Counted from the first letter of the stretch, positions 18,768 to 28,329 are shown. The stretch is 64,000 nt of DNA from Anaerolineae bacterium (GCA_007123775.1 SLGK01000027.1:1-64000), one strand, 5' to 3'. The notes: generated by a model from the sequence alone, not told the origin. Numbers and translations are program-made.

Positions 18768-19052
18768 ATGAGTTGGTTAGATAGATTATTTGGCAAAAAA
18801 GAGACGAGTAGTAATGTGGCCAAGCAGCGGCTGCAAATGGTCCTTATCCACGATCGCAGTGACATTTCCCCCGGCATCATTGAACAGATTAAGGATGAGA
18901 TTATCGAGGTAATTGCCCGGCGGCTGTCGGTTGATTCGGATAACGTGGTCATCAATTTGACCCAGACTGCCAAGGAAAGCCGGCTGGTGGCGGAGATTCC
19001 GCTGCAAAGTAGCAGGGTAGCGGAGTGGCGAAGTGGCGGGGTGGCAAAGTAA
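18768..19052 (+). CDS. minE: Cell division topological specificity factor MinE, with repeat-derived C-terminal tail
   Basis: 'SSNVAKQRLQMVLIHDRSDISPGIIEQIKDEIIEVIARRLSVD'; last residues 'RVAEWRSGGVAK' lie in the GTGGCGAA-type repeat. Confidence 0.93.
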   Translation: MSWLDRLFGKKETSSNVAKQRLQMVLIHDRSDISPGIIEQIKDEIIEVIARRLSVDSDNVVINLTQTAKESRLVAEIPLQSSRVAEWRSGGVAK

Positions 19053-19083
19053 CTTCGCCACTGCGCCGCTTTGCCACCCTGCT
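19013..19083. repeat. 7/8-bp-periodic GTGGCGAA-type repeat hairpin overlapping the 3' end of minE
   Basis: gtagcggagtggcgaagtggcggggtggcaaagt / aacttcgccactgcgccgctttgccaccctgc. Confidence 0.9.
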
Positions 19084-19140
19084 TAAGTGTCGCATTGGAA
19101 AAAGTAGACAAACTGAAACGGCCGTTTACAATACAGGGCT

Positions 19141-20244
19141 ATGTTATCAAACACGTCTGTTTGGCGACACTTTGATCTTTGGCTGGCAGCGGCTGTTCTG
19201 GTTTTGACGGCCTACGGCATCCTCATGATCCGCAGTGCTGTCACCGGTGCCCCTGCCCTAGAGCCACTGGCCGGGCAGCAGATTATTTGGGCCGTTATTG
19301 GTTTCGTCTTTATGATTGCCATGGCGGCCGTTGACTACCGCTATTTTGCCTCCTCCCACTGGTATATTTACGCCGTTCTGATTGTAGCCCTACTGATAGT
19401 CATCGTGGCCGGCCAGGTCAACAACGAAGCCCGACGCTGGATTAGCCTCGGTTTTATTGAGATTCAACCGTCAGAATTCGGCCGTGTCTTTATCGCCATC
19501 ACCTTTGGCCAATTCCTGGCCAGTCGGCGGCAGTATATTCACCGCTTCAGCAATACGATCATGTCCCTGGCCTACATTGGCCTGCCCATCGTCCTCATCT
19601 TCCTACAGCCCGACCTGGGGATGACGCTGCTTTACGTCGTTATCTGGTTTATCATGATCTGGCTAGCAGGACTGCCGCTGAGCCACTTTGCTGTGCTGGG
19701 GGCCATTGGTATTTTGGGTATCGGGGCCATCTTCCCCTTTTTAGCCCCCTACCAGCAAGAGCGCATTACCTCCTTTATCAACCCCGAAGCGGATACGGCC
19801 AGCGTATTCAACGTTGATCAGGCGGAGATCAGTATTGGCACCGGTGGTTTGTGGGGTAAAGGCTATATGCAGGGTACACAGAGCCAGCTTGGTTTCTTGC
19901 GCGTACAGCACACCGACTTTATTTTCTCCGTGGTTACGGAAGAAATGGGGCTGTTTTTTGGATCGGCCGTTGTGCTGTTGCTCATGGGGTTTATCTTGCT
20001 CAGGATTATCCAGGCAGCGGCTTTGACTACCGATCCGGCTGGAAAGTTGATGTGTGCCGGCATTGCCGGTATTCTCTTCTTTCAAACGCTGGTTAACGTG
20101 GGCATGAACGTGCGCCTGCTGCCTGTCACCGGTCTGACCCTCCCCTTTGTCAGCTATGGGGGCAGTTCTCTCATCACGCTCTTTTTAGCTATCGGTGTGG
20201 TACAATCAATCCGTATGCGGCATCGTAAACAAGAATTTGGATAA
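19141..20244 (+). CDS. rodA: RodA/FtsW family SEDS peptidoglycan polymerase
   Basis: 'EARRWISLGFIEIQPSEFGRVFIAI', 'KGYMQGTQSQLGFLRVQHTDFIFSVVTEEMG', 'LPFVSYGGSSLI'. Confidence 0.95.
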   Translation: MLSNTSVWRHFDLWLAAAVLVLTAYGILMIRSAVTGAPALEPLAGQQIIWAVIGFVFMIAMAAVDYRYFASSHWYIYAVLIVALLIVIVAGQVNNEARRWISLGFIEIQPSEFGRVFIAITFGQFLASRRQYIHRFSNTIMSLAYIGLPIVLIFLQPDLGMTLLYVVIWFIMIWLAGLPLSHFAVLGAIGILGIGAIFPFLAPYQQERITSFINPEADTASVFNVDQAEISIGTGGLWGKGYMQGTQSQLGFLRVQHTDFIFSVVTEEMGLFFGSAVVLLLMGFILLRIIQAAALTTDPAGKLMCAGIAGILFFQTLVNVGMNVRLLPVTGLTLPFVSYGGSSLITLFLAIGVVQSIRMRHRKQEFG

Positions 20245-20246
20245 GC

Positions 20247-20322
20247 AGAGCGGGGTGGCGCAGTAGCGCAGTGGCGAGGTGACACAGCCAACCCGCAACC
20301 CTGCCACTTCGCCACTCCGCAA
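20247..20322. repeat. GTGGCGAA-type repeat hairpin between rodA and gltX
   Basis: agcggggtggcgcagtagcgcagtggcgaggt ... cctgccacttcgccactccgc. Confidence 0.88.
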
Positions 20323-20331
20323 GGTAACTTC

Positions 20332-21831
20332 ATGACTATTCGTACCCGTTTTGCTCCCAGTCCCACCGGATATTTGCACATTGGCGGCGTGTGGGCTGCC
20401 CTTTTTGCCTGGATGTATGCTCGCCGGCATGGTGGCCAATTCATCCTGCGTATTGAAGACACCGACACCAAGCGTACTGTTCCCGGCGCGTTGGAAAATT
20501 TGATCGCCAGCCTGCGCTGGTTTGGCCTGGATTGGGATGAAGGGCCGGACGTGGGCGGACCCTACGGGCCTTACATCCAGACGCAGCGGGTGGACCTGTA
20601 TGCCCAATACGCCAACCGGCTGGTGGCGCAGGGCCACGCTTACAAATGTTTCGCCACGCCGGAAGAACTGGCCGAGATGCGCCAGGAATTGGAGGCCAAA
20701 GGGGACCGCTCCGGCTATGATCGGCGCTATCGGGATATGCCCCAGGCTGAGGTAGAAAAGCTAGAGCGGGAAGGACGGCCGTATACCATCCGCTTCAAAA
20801 TGCCCCTCGACGGCCAGACGGTTGTGCCCGACCTGCTGCGTGGCGACGTCGTTTTCGACAATGACCAGTTCACCGATTACGTGATCGTCAAGTCCAACGG
20901 CCTGCCCACCTACCACCTGGCCCATGTGGTGGACGACCACCTGATGCAGATCAGCCACATTACACGCGGCATTGAGTGGCTTAACACGGCTCCGATTCAC
21001 GTGCGCTTGTTTGAGGCGTTTGGTTGGGAGATGCCGGTTTTGGTCCACATGCCTGTCATTTTAAGCCCCAGCGGCAAAGGCAAGCTGAGCAAACGCGATC
21101 AGGCATTTGACGACGGCGGCGAGCGCATCCTGGTCCGGGCCGATGAGTTCATGGCAGGCGGCTATCTGCCCGCAGCGGTTCTCAACTTTCTGGCCAACGT
21201 CGGCTGGACCTTTGGCGACGATCAGGAGAAGTTTACCATCGAAGAAGCTATTGCCCGCTTTGATCTGGCCGATGTCAGTGCTGTGCCCACCAAGCTACCT
21301 TATAGCAAACTGGATTGGCTCAACGGCCAGTATATTCAGGAGATGGAGCCGTTGGCGTTGGCGGCGGCCGTCAAGCCCTACCTGGAGCGGGAAGGCTATC
21401 ATATCGACGTGGATCAACTGGCCCTGGTTATGCCCGCCCTGCGCGTCCGTCTCAGGCGGCTCACTGATGCCATCGACTTCCTGCGCTTCGTTTTTGAGGA
21501 TGTGCCCCTGGTGGTTATGGCCGAAGATTTGGCCCATAAGAAGATGCCCCTGCCGGCCGCCCAGGCCGCCTATGCCCAGGTGTTGGATTTTATTGTCAAC
21601 GTCGAACCCTTTGACGTGGAAACGATAGCGGCCGGCCTGCGGGCCATCGGCGAGGGGGCTACCGAGAACAACAGCCCTGGCCCGCTGCTGGGCAGCCTGC
21701 GTCTGGCCATCACCCGTCAAAGAGTATCGCCGCCCCTGTTTGAGTCTATTGTCGTTCTAGGCCGCCAGCGCACGGTGCAGCGGCTGCAAGAGGCGTTGGC
21801 ATTGTTGAATACCGTGACTGCTAACCCGTAA
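20332..21831 (+). CDS. gltX: Glutamyl-tRNA synthetase
   Basis: 'RTRFAPSPTGYLHIGGVWAALFAWMYARRHGGQFILRIEDTD', 'KLSKRDQAF' (KMSKS variant). Confidence 0.96.
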   Translation: MTIRTRFAPSPTGYLHIGGVWAALFAWMYARRHGGQFILRIEDTDTKRTVPGALENLIASLRWFGLDWDEGPDVGGPYGPYIQTQRVDLYAQYANRLVAQGHAYKCFATPEELAEMRQELEAKGDRSGYDRRYRDMPQAEVEKLEREGRPYTIRFKMPLDGQTVVPDLLRGDVVFDNDQFTDYVIVKSNGLPTYHLAHVVDDHLMQISHITRGIEWLNTAPIHVRLFEAFGWEMPVLVHMPVILSPSGKGKLSKRDQAFDDGGERILVRADEFMAGGYLPAAVLNFLANVGWTFGDDQEKFTIEEAIARFDLADVSAVPTKLPYSKLDWLNGQYIQEMEPLALAAAVKPYLEREGYHIDVDQLALVMPALRVRLRRLTDAIDFLRFVFEDVPLVVMAEDLAHKKMPLPAAQAAYAQVLDFIVNVEPFDVETIAAGLRAIGEGATENNSPGPLLGSLRLAITRQRVSPPLFESIVVLGRQRTVQRLQEALALLNTVTANP

Positions 21832-21832
21832 G

Positions 21833-21893
21833 GCGTAAAACGTAAAACGTAAAACGTAACTACAAGGTCCTTACGTTTTACGCTTTACGTTAT
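21833..21893. repeat. Intergenic heptad-repeat hairpin (TAAAACG type)
   Basis: aaggcgtaaaacgtaaaacgtaaaacgtaa ... ttacgttttacgctttacgtta. Confidence 0.9.
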
Positions 21894-21940
21894 TAGCAGG
21901 TTGCACCTGCCACCGTCTTTTGGTAAGATACAGTCCATAC

Positions 21941-22014
21941 TGCGGGATAGTTTAATGGTAGAACAGCGGACTCTGAATTCGTCAGTCCTGGTTCGAGTCC
22001 AGGTCCCGCAGCCA
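21941..22014 (+). tRNA. tRNA-Gln (anticodon CTG), CCA encoded
   Basis: Acceptor TGCGGGA/TCCCGCA, loop CTCTGAA, TpsiC GGTTCGAGTCC, trailing GCCA. Confidence 0.93.
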
Positions 22015-22015
22015 A

Positions 22016-22048
22016 AAAAAGGACTGGCTTAGGCCGGTCCTTTTGCTT
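22016..22048. terminator. Terminator hairpin between tRNA-Gln and convergent elp3
   Basis: AAAAGGACTGGCTTAGGCCGGTCCTTTT with T-rich tail. Confidence 0.75.
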
Positions 22049-22078
22049 TTTTCAGCGTCCCCACGCCTCGACGCGAGA

Positions 22079-23740
22079 TTATTGAGTCAGCGGCGCACTC
22101 ATATACAGGCCATCGGGCGTAAAGTCATGCCGGGCGTAATATTCACGAGTACCCACCGCGCTGATGACGGCAATACGGCCGTATCCTCCCACCTTTGCCA
22201 TCTTCTTCGCCTCAGCAATCAAGGACGCCCCCAGCCCCATATGCTGCGCCTCGCCCTGACTGTCGTGGCCCAGCGGCAGGGCCGGGCCGTAGACGTGGAC
22301 CTCCCGAATCATGGCCTGGCCGCTCAGTTCGGGCAAGGGGTGGGGTGTGTCAGGATGGGGTAACGAGAGGCGTAAAAAACCAGCAATGCGGCCATCATCC
22401 GTTTCATAACTCAGAAAATGTTCAGTCGTGGCATCCGTCTCATACGTGTCCACCCGCAGCGATAACTCTTCGGCCGTGACCGTACCCCGTCGCACCTCGC
22501 GGCAGCGGATACAGTGACAGGCCAGCCCCCGCTTCTTCATTTGCTGCTGGGCAATCTGGCGCAGATTGGCCTTTTTGAACCCCTCGACCACATTGGTAGT
22601 GGGGATGTCGCGCACGATGCGCGTCAGGCGCGTGTAGCGGGGGGTGATTCGTTTACAAGCGATCAGCAGTTCGACCAAATCGGCCTCGGCGTAGGGCTGG
22701 TACTCGCCCCGCTGCCAGTAGTCGTACAGTTCGGCGTTGTCCAGCAGCATACAGGGGTAGATTTTTAGCTCATCGGGGCGCACGGCCGGGTCAGACCAAA
22801 GGCTTTGGTAGTCGGCCAGGTCGCTTTCCAGGGTAGCCCCCAGCAGATTGGGCATCCAATGGCCGTGAATCTTGAAGCCAGCCAACCGCAGCATCCGGAA
22901 AGCGTCGCGGGTGGCCTGGGCATCGTGGCCCCGGTTGTTGAGAGCCAGCACCCGCTCATCCATGCTCTGAATACCTACCTGCACTTTGGTCACGCCCAGG
23001 TAGCGCAGCCAGCGCAGTTCGTCGGGGTTGATGTAATCCTGCCGTGTTTCCACGACCAGACCAACGTTGCGGCGCACGGCCGTTTCGTTGTACGCCTGCG
23101 CCTCGGTCAGGGTGGGCAGTTCGACCCCGTTCATGGCGTCAAAGCAGCGTTTGACAAACCATTCCTGGTAATCGCGCCGGTAGCTGGACCAGGTGCCACC
23201 CAAAATCAGCAGCTCAATTTTTTGTACAGGATGGCCAATCTTTTGCAGGGCTTCGATGCGGGCGGCCGTCTGGTCGTAGGGGTCGAAGGCGTGGCGTTCG
23301 GCTCGCTGCGCCCCTGGTTCGTCGTGGAGGTAGCTCTTGGGCATTCGCACGTCGGTAGGGCAGAAGATGCACTGGCCAGGGCAGGGGTAGGGTTTGGTGA
23401 GGACGGTAACGACGGTGACGCCCGCCTGACTGCGGACCGGCTTCATTTGCAGGTGAAAACGGTCGCTGCGCTTGAATTTTAGATAGCCCCGATTGCACAG
23501 CGTTTGGTAGACGTTGAGTACCTGGTCTTTGGCCAGCCAGGGCAGTCCGGCGCGGGCGTGTTGGCGCATGACGTGGCGATAGGCTTTACCGGTCAACGGC
23601 CGTTGCGCCAACAAAGCCTCAATCAGCCGCACAAAATCCGCCTCCCGCCCACCAATCGCCACCGGCTCATGCTTTTCATACCAGTCGCTGTCGTCGGGTA
23701 GGTCTATTTGGGGGGTGTAGTCGAAGTTGTGTTTTGGCAT
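22079..23740 (-). CDS. elp3: Elp3-like tRNA U34 modification enzyme (radical SAM + GNAT)
   Basis: 'TKPYPCPGQCIFCPTDVRMPKSYLHDEPGAQRA', 'ELLILGGTWSSY', C-terminal GNAT 'QHMGLGASLIAEAKKMAK'. Confidence 0.93.
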   Translation of the reverse strand: MPKHNFDYTPQIDLPDDSDWYEKHEPVAIGGREADFVRLIEALLAQRPLTGKAYRHVMRQHARAGLPWLAKDQVLNVYQTLCNRGYLKFKRSDRFHLQMKPVRSQAGVTVVTVLTKPYPCPGQCIFCPTDVRMPKSYLHDEPGAQRAERHAFDPYDQTAARIEALQKIGHPVQKIELLILGGTWSSYRRDYQEWFVKRCFDAMNGVELPTLTEAQAYNETAVRRNVGLVVETRQDYINPDELRWLRYLGVTKVQVGIQSMDERVLALNNRGHDAQATRDAFRMLRLAGFKIHGHWMPNLLGATLESDLADYQSLWSDPAVRPDELKIYPCMLLDNAELYDYWQRGEYQPYAEADLVELLIACKRITPRYTRLTRIVRDIPTTNVVEGFKKANLRQIAQQQMKKRGLACHCIRCREVRRGTVTAEELSLRVDTYETDATTEHFLSYETDDGRIAGFLRLSLPHPDTPHPLPELSGQAMIREVHVYGPALPLGHDSQGEAQHMGLGASLIAEAKKMAKVGGYGRIAVISAVGTREYYARHDFTPDGLYMSAPLTQ

Positions 23741-23743
23741 GGG

Positions 23744-23806
23744 TACGTAATGCGTAAAACGTAAGATGCACTCATTACGTTTTACTCGTTACGTTTTACT
23801 CCTTAT
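23744..23806. repeat. Intergenic heptad-repeat hairpin
   Basis: tacgtaatgcgtaaaacgtaag ... attacgttttactcgttacgttttactcc. Confidence 0.85.
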
Positions 23807-24840
23807 GTTTCCCCAACCAGTTCCACCATCACCCGCAGCGTCTCCACGTCAAACACCGTCATGTTGAGGGTGGTGATGGGGGCTGCTTGCCAGCGCTGCA
23901 GGCGGTCGCGGACGCGGTCTTTGGGGCCAACGAGGGCCACTTCGTCGATCAGGGCGGGCGGCACTTTCATCATCGCTTCGCCCTGCCGCCCCGCCAGGTA
24001 GAGGTCCTGGATTTCGTGGGCCTCGGCCTCGTAGCCGTAGCGGGCGGCCAGATCGGTGTAGAAATTTTTGCCTTTGGCCCCCATGCCGCCAATGTAGAGG
24101 GCCAGCAGGGGGCGCAGGGCGTTGTAGCAGATGTCCAGATTGTCGTTGATAACAACGGAAACCATCGGGGCGATGTCGAAGTTGTGGTAGCCTTTGCCAT
24201 TGCCCGCTTGGGCAAAGCCGGCTTCGACCTGCTCGCCGTAAATCTCGCCGTACCGTTCAGGGGAGAAGAAGATGGGCAGCCAGCCGTCGGCAATTTCGGC
24301 CGTCAGGGTGACGTTTTGGGGGCCAATGGCGGCCAGGTAGATGGGGATGTCGGGTTGGGCGTTGAGGGTGCTTTTGAGCGGTTTGCCCAGGCCGGTGGCG
24401 TCAGCGGCCGTATAGGGAATTTGGTATAGTTTGCCGTCGTATTGCAGCCGTTCTTCGCGCCGGAAGATGGTGCGGAGTATGTCCACGTATTCGCGGGTGC
24501 GGGTCAACGGCCGTTTGTAACTCACCCCATGCCAACCCTCTACCACCTGTGGCCCGGAGAGACCAAGACCCATGAGGAAACGGCCGTTGGACAACTGGTT
24601 CAGCGTCATGGCCGTCATGGCCGCGTTGGCCGGGGTGCGACCGGGCATCTGCATGATGGCCGTACCCAATTTGATACGCTCCGTCTGTGCCCCCAGCCAG
24701 GCCAGCGGCGAGACGGCATCGGAGCCATACGCCTCGGCTGTCCAGACGGCATAGACCCCCAGCCGGTCGGCTTCCTGGACCAGTTCTAACGGTAACTCAA
24801 TTTTCCCGGCGGCATAGCCGAGCATCAATCCCAGTCTCAT
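23803..24840 (-). CDS. LLM-class (F420-dependent type) oxidoreductase
   Basis: '[75 protein letters not shown]'. Confidence 0.92.
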   Translation of the reverse strand: MRLGLMLGYAAGKIELPLELVQEADRLGVYAVWTAEAYGSDAVSPLAWLGAQTERIKLGTAIMQMPGRTPANAAMTAMTLNQLSNGRFLMGLGLSGPQVVEGWHGVSYKRPLTRTREYVDILRTIFRREERLQYDGKLYQIPYTAADATGLGKPLKSTLNAQPDIPIYLAAIGPQNVTLTAEIADGWLPIFFSPERYGEIYGEQVEAGFAQAGNGKGYHNFDIAPMVSVVINDNLDICYNALRPLLALYIGGMGAKGKNFYTDLAARYGYEAEAHEIQDLYLAGRQGEAMMKVPPALIDEVALVGPKDRVRDRLQRWQAAPITTLNMTVFDVETLRVMVELVGET

Positions 24841-24856
24841 TGTTTTCTCCTTAAAT

Positions 24857-24921
24857 AGACAGAGGACAGAGGACGAAAGACGGAAGAGGTCGCTCCGTCA
24901 TCTGTCGTTGGTCATCCGTCA
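24857..24921. repeat. Heptad-repeat hairpin (ACAGAGG / GACGGAT type)
   Basis: acagagg acagagg acgaaag acggaag ... gctccgtcatctgtcgttggtcatccgtc. Confidence 0.8.
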
Positions 24922-25035
24922 CTTTTCAACAAGCCACGAAATCTTATCTGCCTTGATTGTAGAGCAAAGTAGCGCGAATAAGCAATGCGGGTTTGGACAA
25001 AACAAAAAACGCGCTGTGTTTAGCAGCGCGTCTTG

Positions 25036-25108
25036 TGCCCCCACGGGGATTCGAACCCCGGTTTTAGCCTTGAAAGGGCTACGTCCTGGTCCCCTAGACG
25101 ATGGGGGC
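25036..25108 (-). tRNA. tRNA-Glu (anticodon TTC)
   Basis: Minus strand GCCCCCATCGTCTAGGGG...CTTTCAA...CCGGGGTTCGAATCCCCGTGGGGGC. Confidence 0.95.
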
Positions 25109-25164
25109 AATGCGAAGGGAATTCTATCATTGCCGGGCATAGGGGTCAAGTTTTTTCACAAAGT

Positions 25165-25241
25165 GAGCGGAGTGGCGGTGTGGCGGTGTGGCGGAGTGGC
25201 GGTGTGGCGAAGTTACCTCGCCCCTTCGCCACCTCGCCACT
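25165..25241. repeat. GTGGCGGT-type octad repeat hairpin
   Basis: TGGC at 25173, 25181, 25189, 25197 and 25205 (8-bp period), then complementary cctcgccccttcgccacctcgccac. Confidence 0.93.
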
Positions 25242-25252
25242 ATAATTCGCTT

Positions 25253-26134
25253 ATGGAGATACGGCCGTACCAACCCCACGACGCTCGTGCCCTGGTTCAC
25301 AGTTACAATGCGCTGCATGAACGGCCGTTTACCCTGGCTGAATTTCGGACAAGTATGGCGGCATTGCTGGCGGCAAACGGCCGTATCTGGACCATTCTCA
25401 GCCCGGACAGCCAACCCGTTGGTTATGCCACCGTCGAACCGGTGCCTGGCCTGCCGGGGTTGGCCGACCTGGATGGGTTGATTGATCCCCACTGGCAGCG
25501 GCGCGGGCTGGGCAGCCGGCTGCTGGGCCACTTGTGCCGTAAACTGACGGGTGGCCCCATCCACCAGTTGAGCCACAGCCTGACCGATCTAGACAGTCCG
25601 GCCGCCCACTTTTTGCGCTACCACCGCTTTCAACTGAGCCACCAGGAGAGCCACTTGCTGTTCACCGCCTGGGATGATTTGCCGCTGCCTGTGCCCCCAT
25701 CTCCTACCTGCCGGGTCGCGCCGCTGGCGGAGCGGGCCGAGGCTATGGCCCTGTTCAGCCGGTTGTATGAGGCCAGCTTTGCCCCTCATCCCTGGCACCA
25801 GCCCTACAGCCCGGCGGAACTGGAAGCCACGCTGCAAGCAACGGCCGATATGCGCTTCTTGTGGGTGGATAAACAGCCAGTTGGCGTCGTCTGGCTCCAC
25901 TATCCGGCTCCCGGCGAGGCGGAAATTGAGCCAATGGGGGTGGCGCCGGAGATGCAGGGGTGGGGATACGGCCGTTATCTGCTGCTCGACACGCTCCACT
26001 ACCTGCGCCAGCGCCAGATTGAGCGGCTGCGGTTAGGGGTGTGGGCCACCAACAAGGTTGCCCTGTCTCTGTATGAACAGATCGGTTTCCGCCACAATTA
26101 TGCCCGCAGTTATTTGACCCTTGTGCTACACTAG
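25253..26134 (+). CDS. GNAT-family N-acetyltransferase, two GNAT-like halves
   Basis: 'LIDPHWQRRGLGSRLLGHL' and 'GVAPEMQGWGYGRYLLLDTL'; start at ATG 25253. Confidence 0.87.
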   Translation: MEIRPYQPHDARALVHSYNALHERPFTLAEFRTSMAALLAANGRIWTILSPDSQPVGYATVEPVPGLPGLADLDGLIDPHWQRRGLGSRLLGHLCRKLTGGPIHQLSHSLTDLDSPAAHFLRYHRFQLSHQESHLLFTAWDDLPLPVPPSPTCRVAPLAERAEAMALFSRLYEASFAPHPWHQPYSPAELEATLQATADMRFLWVDKQPVGVVWLHYPAPGEAEIEPMGVAPEMQGWGYGRYLLLDTLHYLRQRQIERLRLGVWATNKVALSLYEQIGFRHNYARSYLTLVLH

Positions 26135-26229
26135 CAAAAGCGTCAGGCCAGATTGGACCAATTTCCTCTGGCGAATGTGGCTGTTCTGTGAAAAATTACG
26201 CTAATCTTTGCCTACAGGAGAAACTTCGC

Positions 26230-28329
26230 ATGAAAAAAGCAAACCTGTTTGTCAGAAGCAATCTTATTTTGAGCCTGATTACAGGGGTTGGTTTGCTGAC
26301 CTTCTTTGTGTTGCAGCAGTTGGTGGGTAGCGCCGTAGCCCAGACCCAACCGGTACCATCAAACAACGGCACTATTATCACCGATACCGTCTGGACGGCC
26401 GCCGGCAGCCCCTATTTGATTACCGAGCCAGTGACGATCATACCTGGTGTCGTCCTGACTATTGAGGCCGGTGTAACTGTTTTGGGGGCGGTCATTGACT
26501 TTCCCCAATTCACGGTGGCAGAAACGGCCCACCTGCGGGTACAAGGTACGGCCGAATCCCCCGTCACTTTCACTTCGCAGGCTAACAGCGGCCCCGGCGA
26601 CTGGTCGGGTGTGGCCGCTTTCGGTTCGGTCTATGTGGAACACGCACTTTTTCAAAACAGCCTTTTCAACGTCGCCATATCAGGCGAAAGTGACGGGCCG
26701 ATTATTCTTGCCAACACCGTTTTCAGCCAGTCGGTTTATGGCCCTAGTGTGGCCATCAATGCCCTGCATCGCCTGCAGATGACAGACGTAGCGTTTGTCG
26801 ATGTGGTCAACAATCGCGTTCAGATTGATATCATAGATTACTACGGCGATTTGATCAGCGACAATGTCACTTTGACGGCCCATCCTGGCCTGGAAGGGTA
26901 CGAGTGGGGGCCGAACAAGGTTTTGGGCATCCCGGCCGGGATTACGCTCACACTAGAGCCGGTCGTCACGCTAATGGGACCAGAACAAGGCATTATCTGG
27001 CTGAACGGAGGCCACTTGCAGGCGGTGGGCACGGCCGAAGCGCCAGTTACTTTTACTTCAGCTTCAGGCAGCATTGGTGGCTGGGATGGCATATCAGTTC
27101 TCAATGGCACGGTGCAGTTAGAGCAGGCTGTGTTGGAAAAAGGCCTATACAATTTGGGCATAGGACCAACCGCTGGTCCGGTGACGCTGCAACAGAGCCA
27201 GTCCGCCCACAGCGCCTTTGCCCCCTTGCTGGTCGATGTGGCAGCCTTACCTGATCTACAAATGGAAGGCGTTCATTTCCACAATAATGCCGTCAACCGC
27301 GTCATGCTCGATACGGATTCAGCCAGCGCACTCACCGACAGCGCTACTTTGACAGCCCAGCCTGGCCTGGAAGGGTATGAGTTATGGCATGGCGGGTTGG
27401 AGCCTTACGACCTGGTCGTGCCGGATGGAATCACGCTAACGGCCGAATCGGGCGTCACCCTTTTCGTGCCCGACGGAAACCAGATACAGGTGCAAGGCCA
27501 CTTACAGGCCAGCGGCACGCTGACCCATCCAGTAACATTTACCGGCGTCTTGACGGACGCGGCCGGCTGGGACGGCATTCACCTGCAGGGCACGGCCGTT
27601 CTGAGCCACACCCTAATTACGCAATCGCAGGCCAGCGGCATATTGGTTGATGGCGGAGATTTAACGGCCGTTTGCAGCACCATTAGCCACAACCAGGCGG
27701 CCGGTATTGGGGTTACGGACCAGGGCTTACCGCAAGTAACCGTCACGGCCAGCAATCTTTACAACAATCAGCAGGCTGGTCTTAACAATGAGAACAGCAG
27801 CCAGGCGGAAGCCCGCTACAACTGGTGGGGTGACGCCAGCGGGCCGGGTGGTGATGGTCCGGGCAGTGGCGCTGCCGTCTGGGGCCAGGTGTTGTACGAA
27901 CCCTGGCTGACAGAAACGGCCGTTTGCCCGCTGCCTGTAGAACCTGCCCAGCCAGAACTGCTTGTTGAGCTAACGGCCGTTCCCCAACTGGCCCAACCGG
28001 GCCAGGCGATTACCTTCGCCCTGGTTTTGACCAATAGTGGGGATGTGGACCTCCACGATTTGAGCAGCACGGTCACGGTCGGCCCCGGCTTTACCCTGCC
28101 CGGCAGCCTGACCCCCGGCGTATCCTGGTCTGGCAGTTATACCTATACCGTGCAGCCTGAAGATTTGCCCGGCCCGCTGGTTAATCAGGTGAGCGTAACG
28201 GCCGTACCCCCAGACCATGAGCCAATTGTGCTAGAAACGGCCGTGACGGTGGCGTTGCAGCAGCCTCAGCCTGGCTTTGTTATCTACCTGCCTTTGGTAC
28301 GCGCCACCGAATGGATTCGGCGTCTGTGA
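26230..28329 (+). CDS. Secreted right-handed beta-helix protein with C-terminal CARDB/DUF11-like domain
   Basis: Signal peptide; repeated 'GTAEAPVTFTSASGSIGGWDGISVLNGTVQLEQAVLE' motifs; ends 'VIYLPLVRATEWIRRL'. Confidence 0.82.
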   Translation: MKKANLFVRSNLILSLITGVGLLTFFVLQQLVGSAVAQTQPVPSNNGTIITDTVWTAAGSPYLITEPVTIIPGVVLTIEAGVTVLGAVIDFPQFTVAETAHLRVQGTAESPVTFTSQANSGPGDWSGVAAFGSVYVEHALFQNSLFNVAISGESDGPIILANTVFSQSVYGPSVAINALHRLQMTDVAFVDVVNNRVQIDIIDYYGDLISDNVTLTAHPGLEGYEWGPNKVLGIPAGITLTLEPVVTLMGPEQGIIWLNGGHLQAVGTAEAPVTFTSASGSIGGWDGISVLNGTVQLEQAVLEKGLYNLGIGPTAGPVTLQQSQSAHSAFAPLLVDVAALPDLQMEGVHFHNNAVNRVMLDTDSASALTDSATLTAQPGLEGYELWHGGLEPYDLVVPDGITLTAESGVTLFVPDGNQIQVQGHLQASGTLTHPVTFTGVLTDAAGWDGIHLQGTAVLSHTLITQSQASGILVDGGDLTAVCSTISHNQAAGIGVTDQGLPQVTVTASNLYNNQQAGLNNENSSQAEARYNWWGDASGPGGDGPGSGAAVWGQVLYEPWLTETAVCPLPVEPAQPELLVELTAVPQLAQPGQAITFALVLTNSGDVDLHDLSSTVTVGPGFTLPGSLTPGVSWSGSYTYTVQPEDLPGPLVNQVSVTAVPPDHEPIVLETAVTVALQQPQPGFVIYLPLVRATEWIRRL

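Noticed and set aside
24919-25149. ORFs overlapping 25036-25108 ('RGDSNPGFSLERATSWSPRRWG' type)
   Set aside because: They are translations across the tRNA-Glu gene, a well-known false-ORF artefact. The N-terminal part of ORF 24908-26134 is rejected for the same reason.
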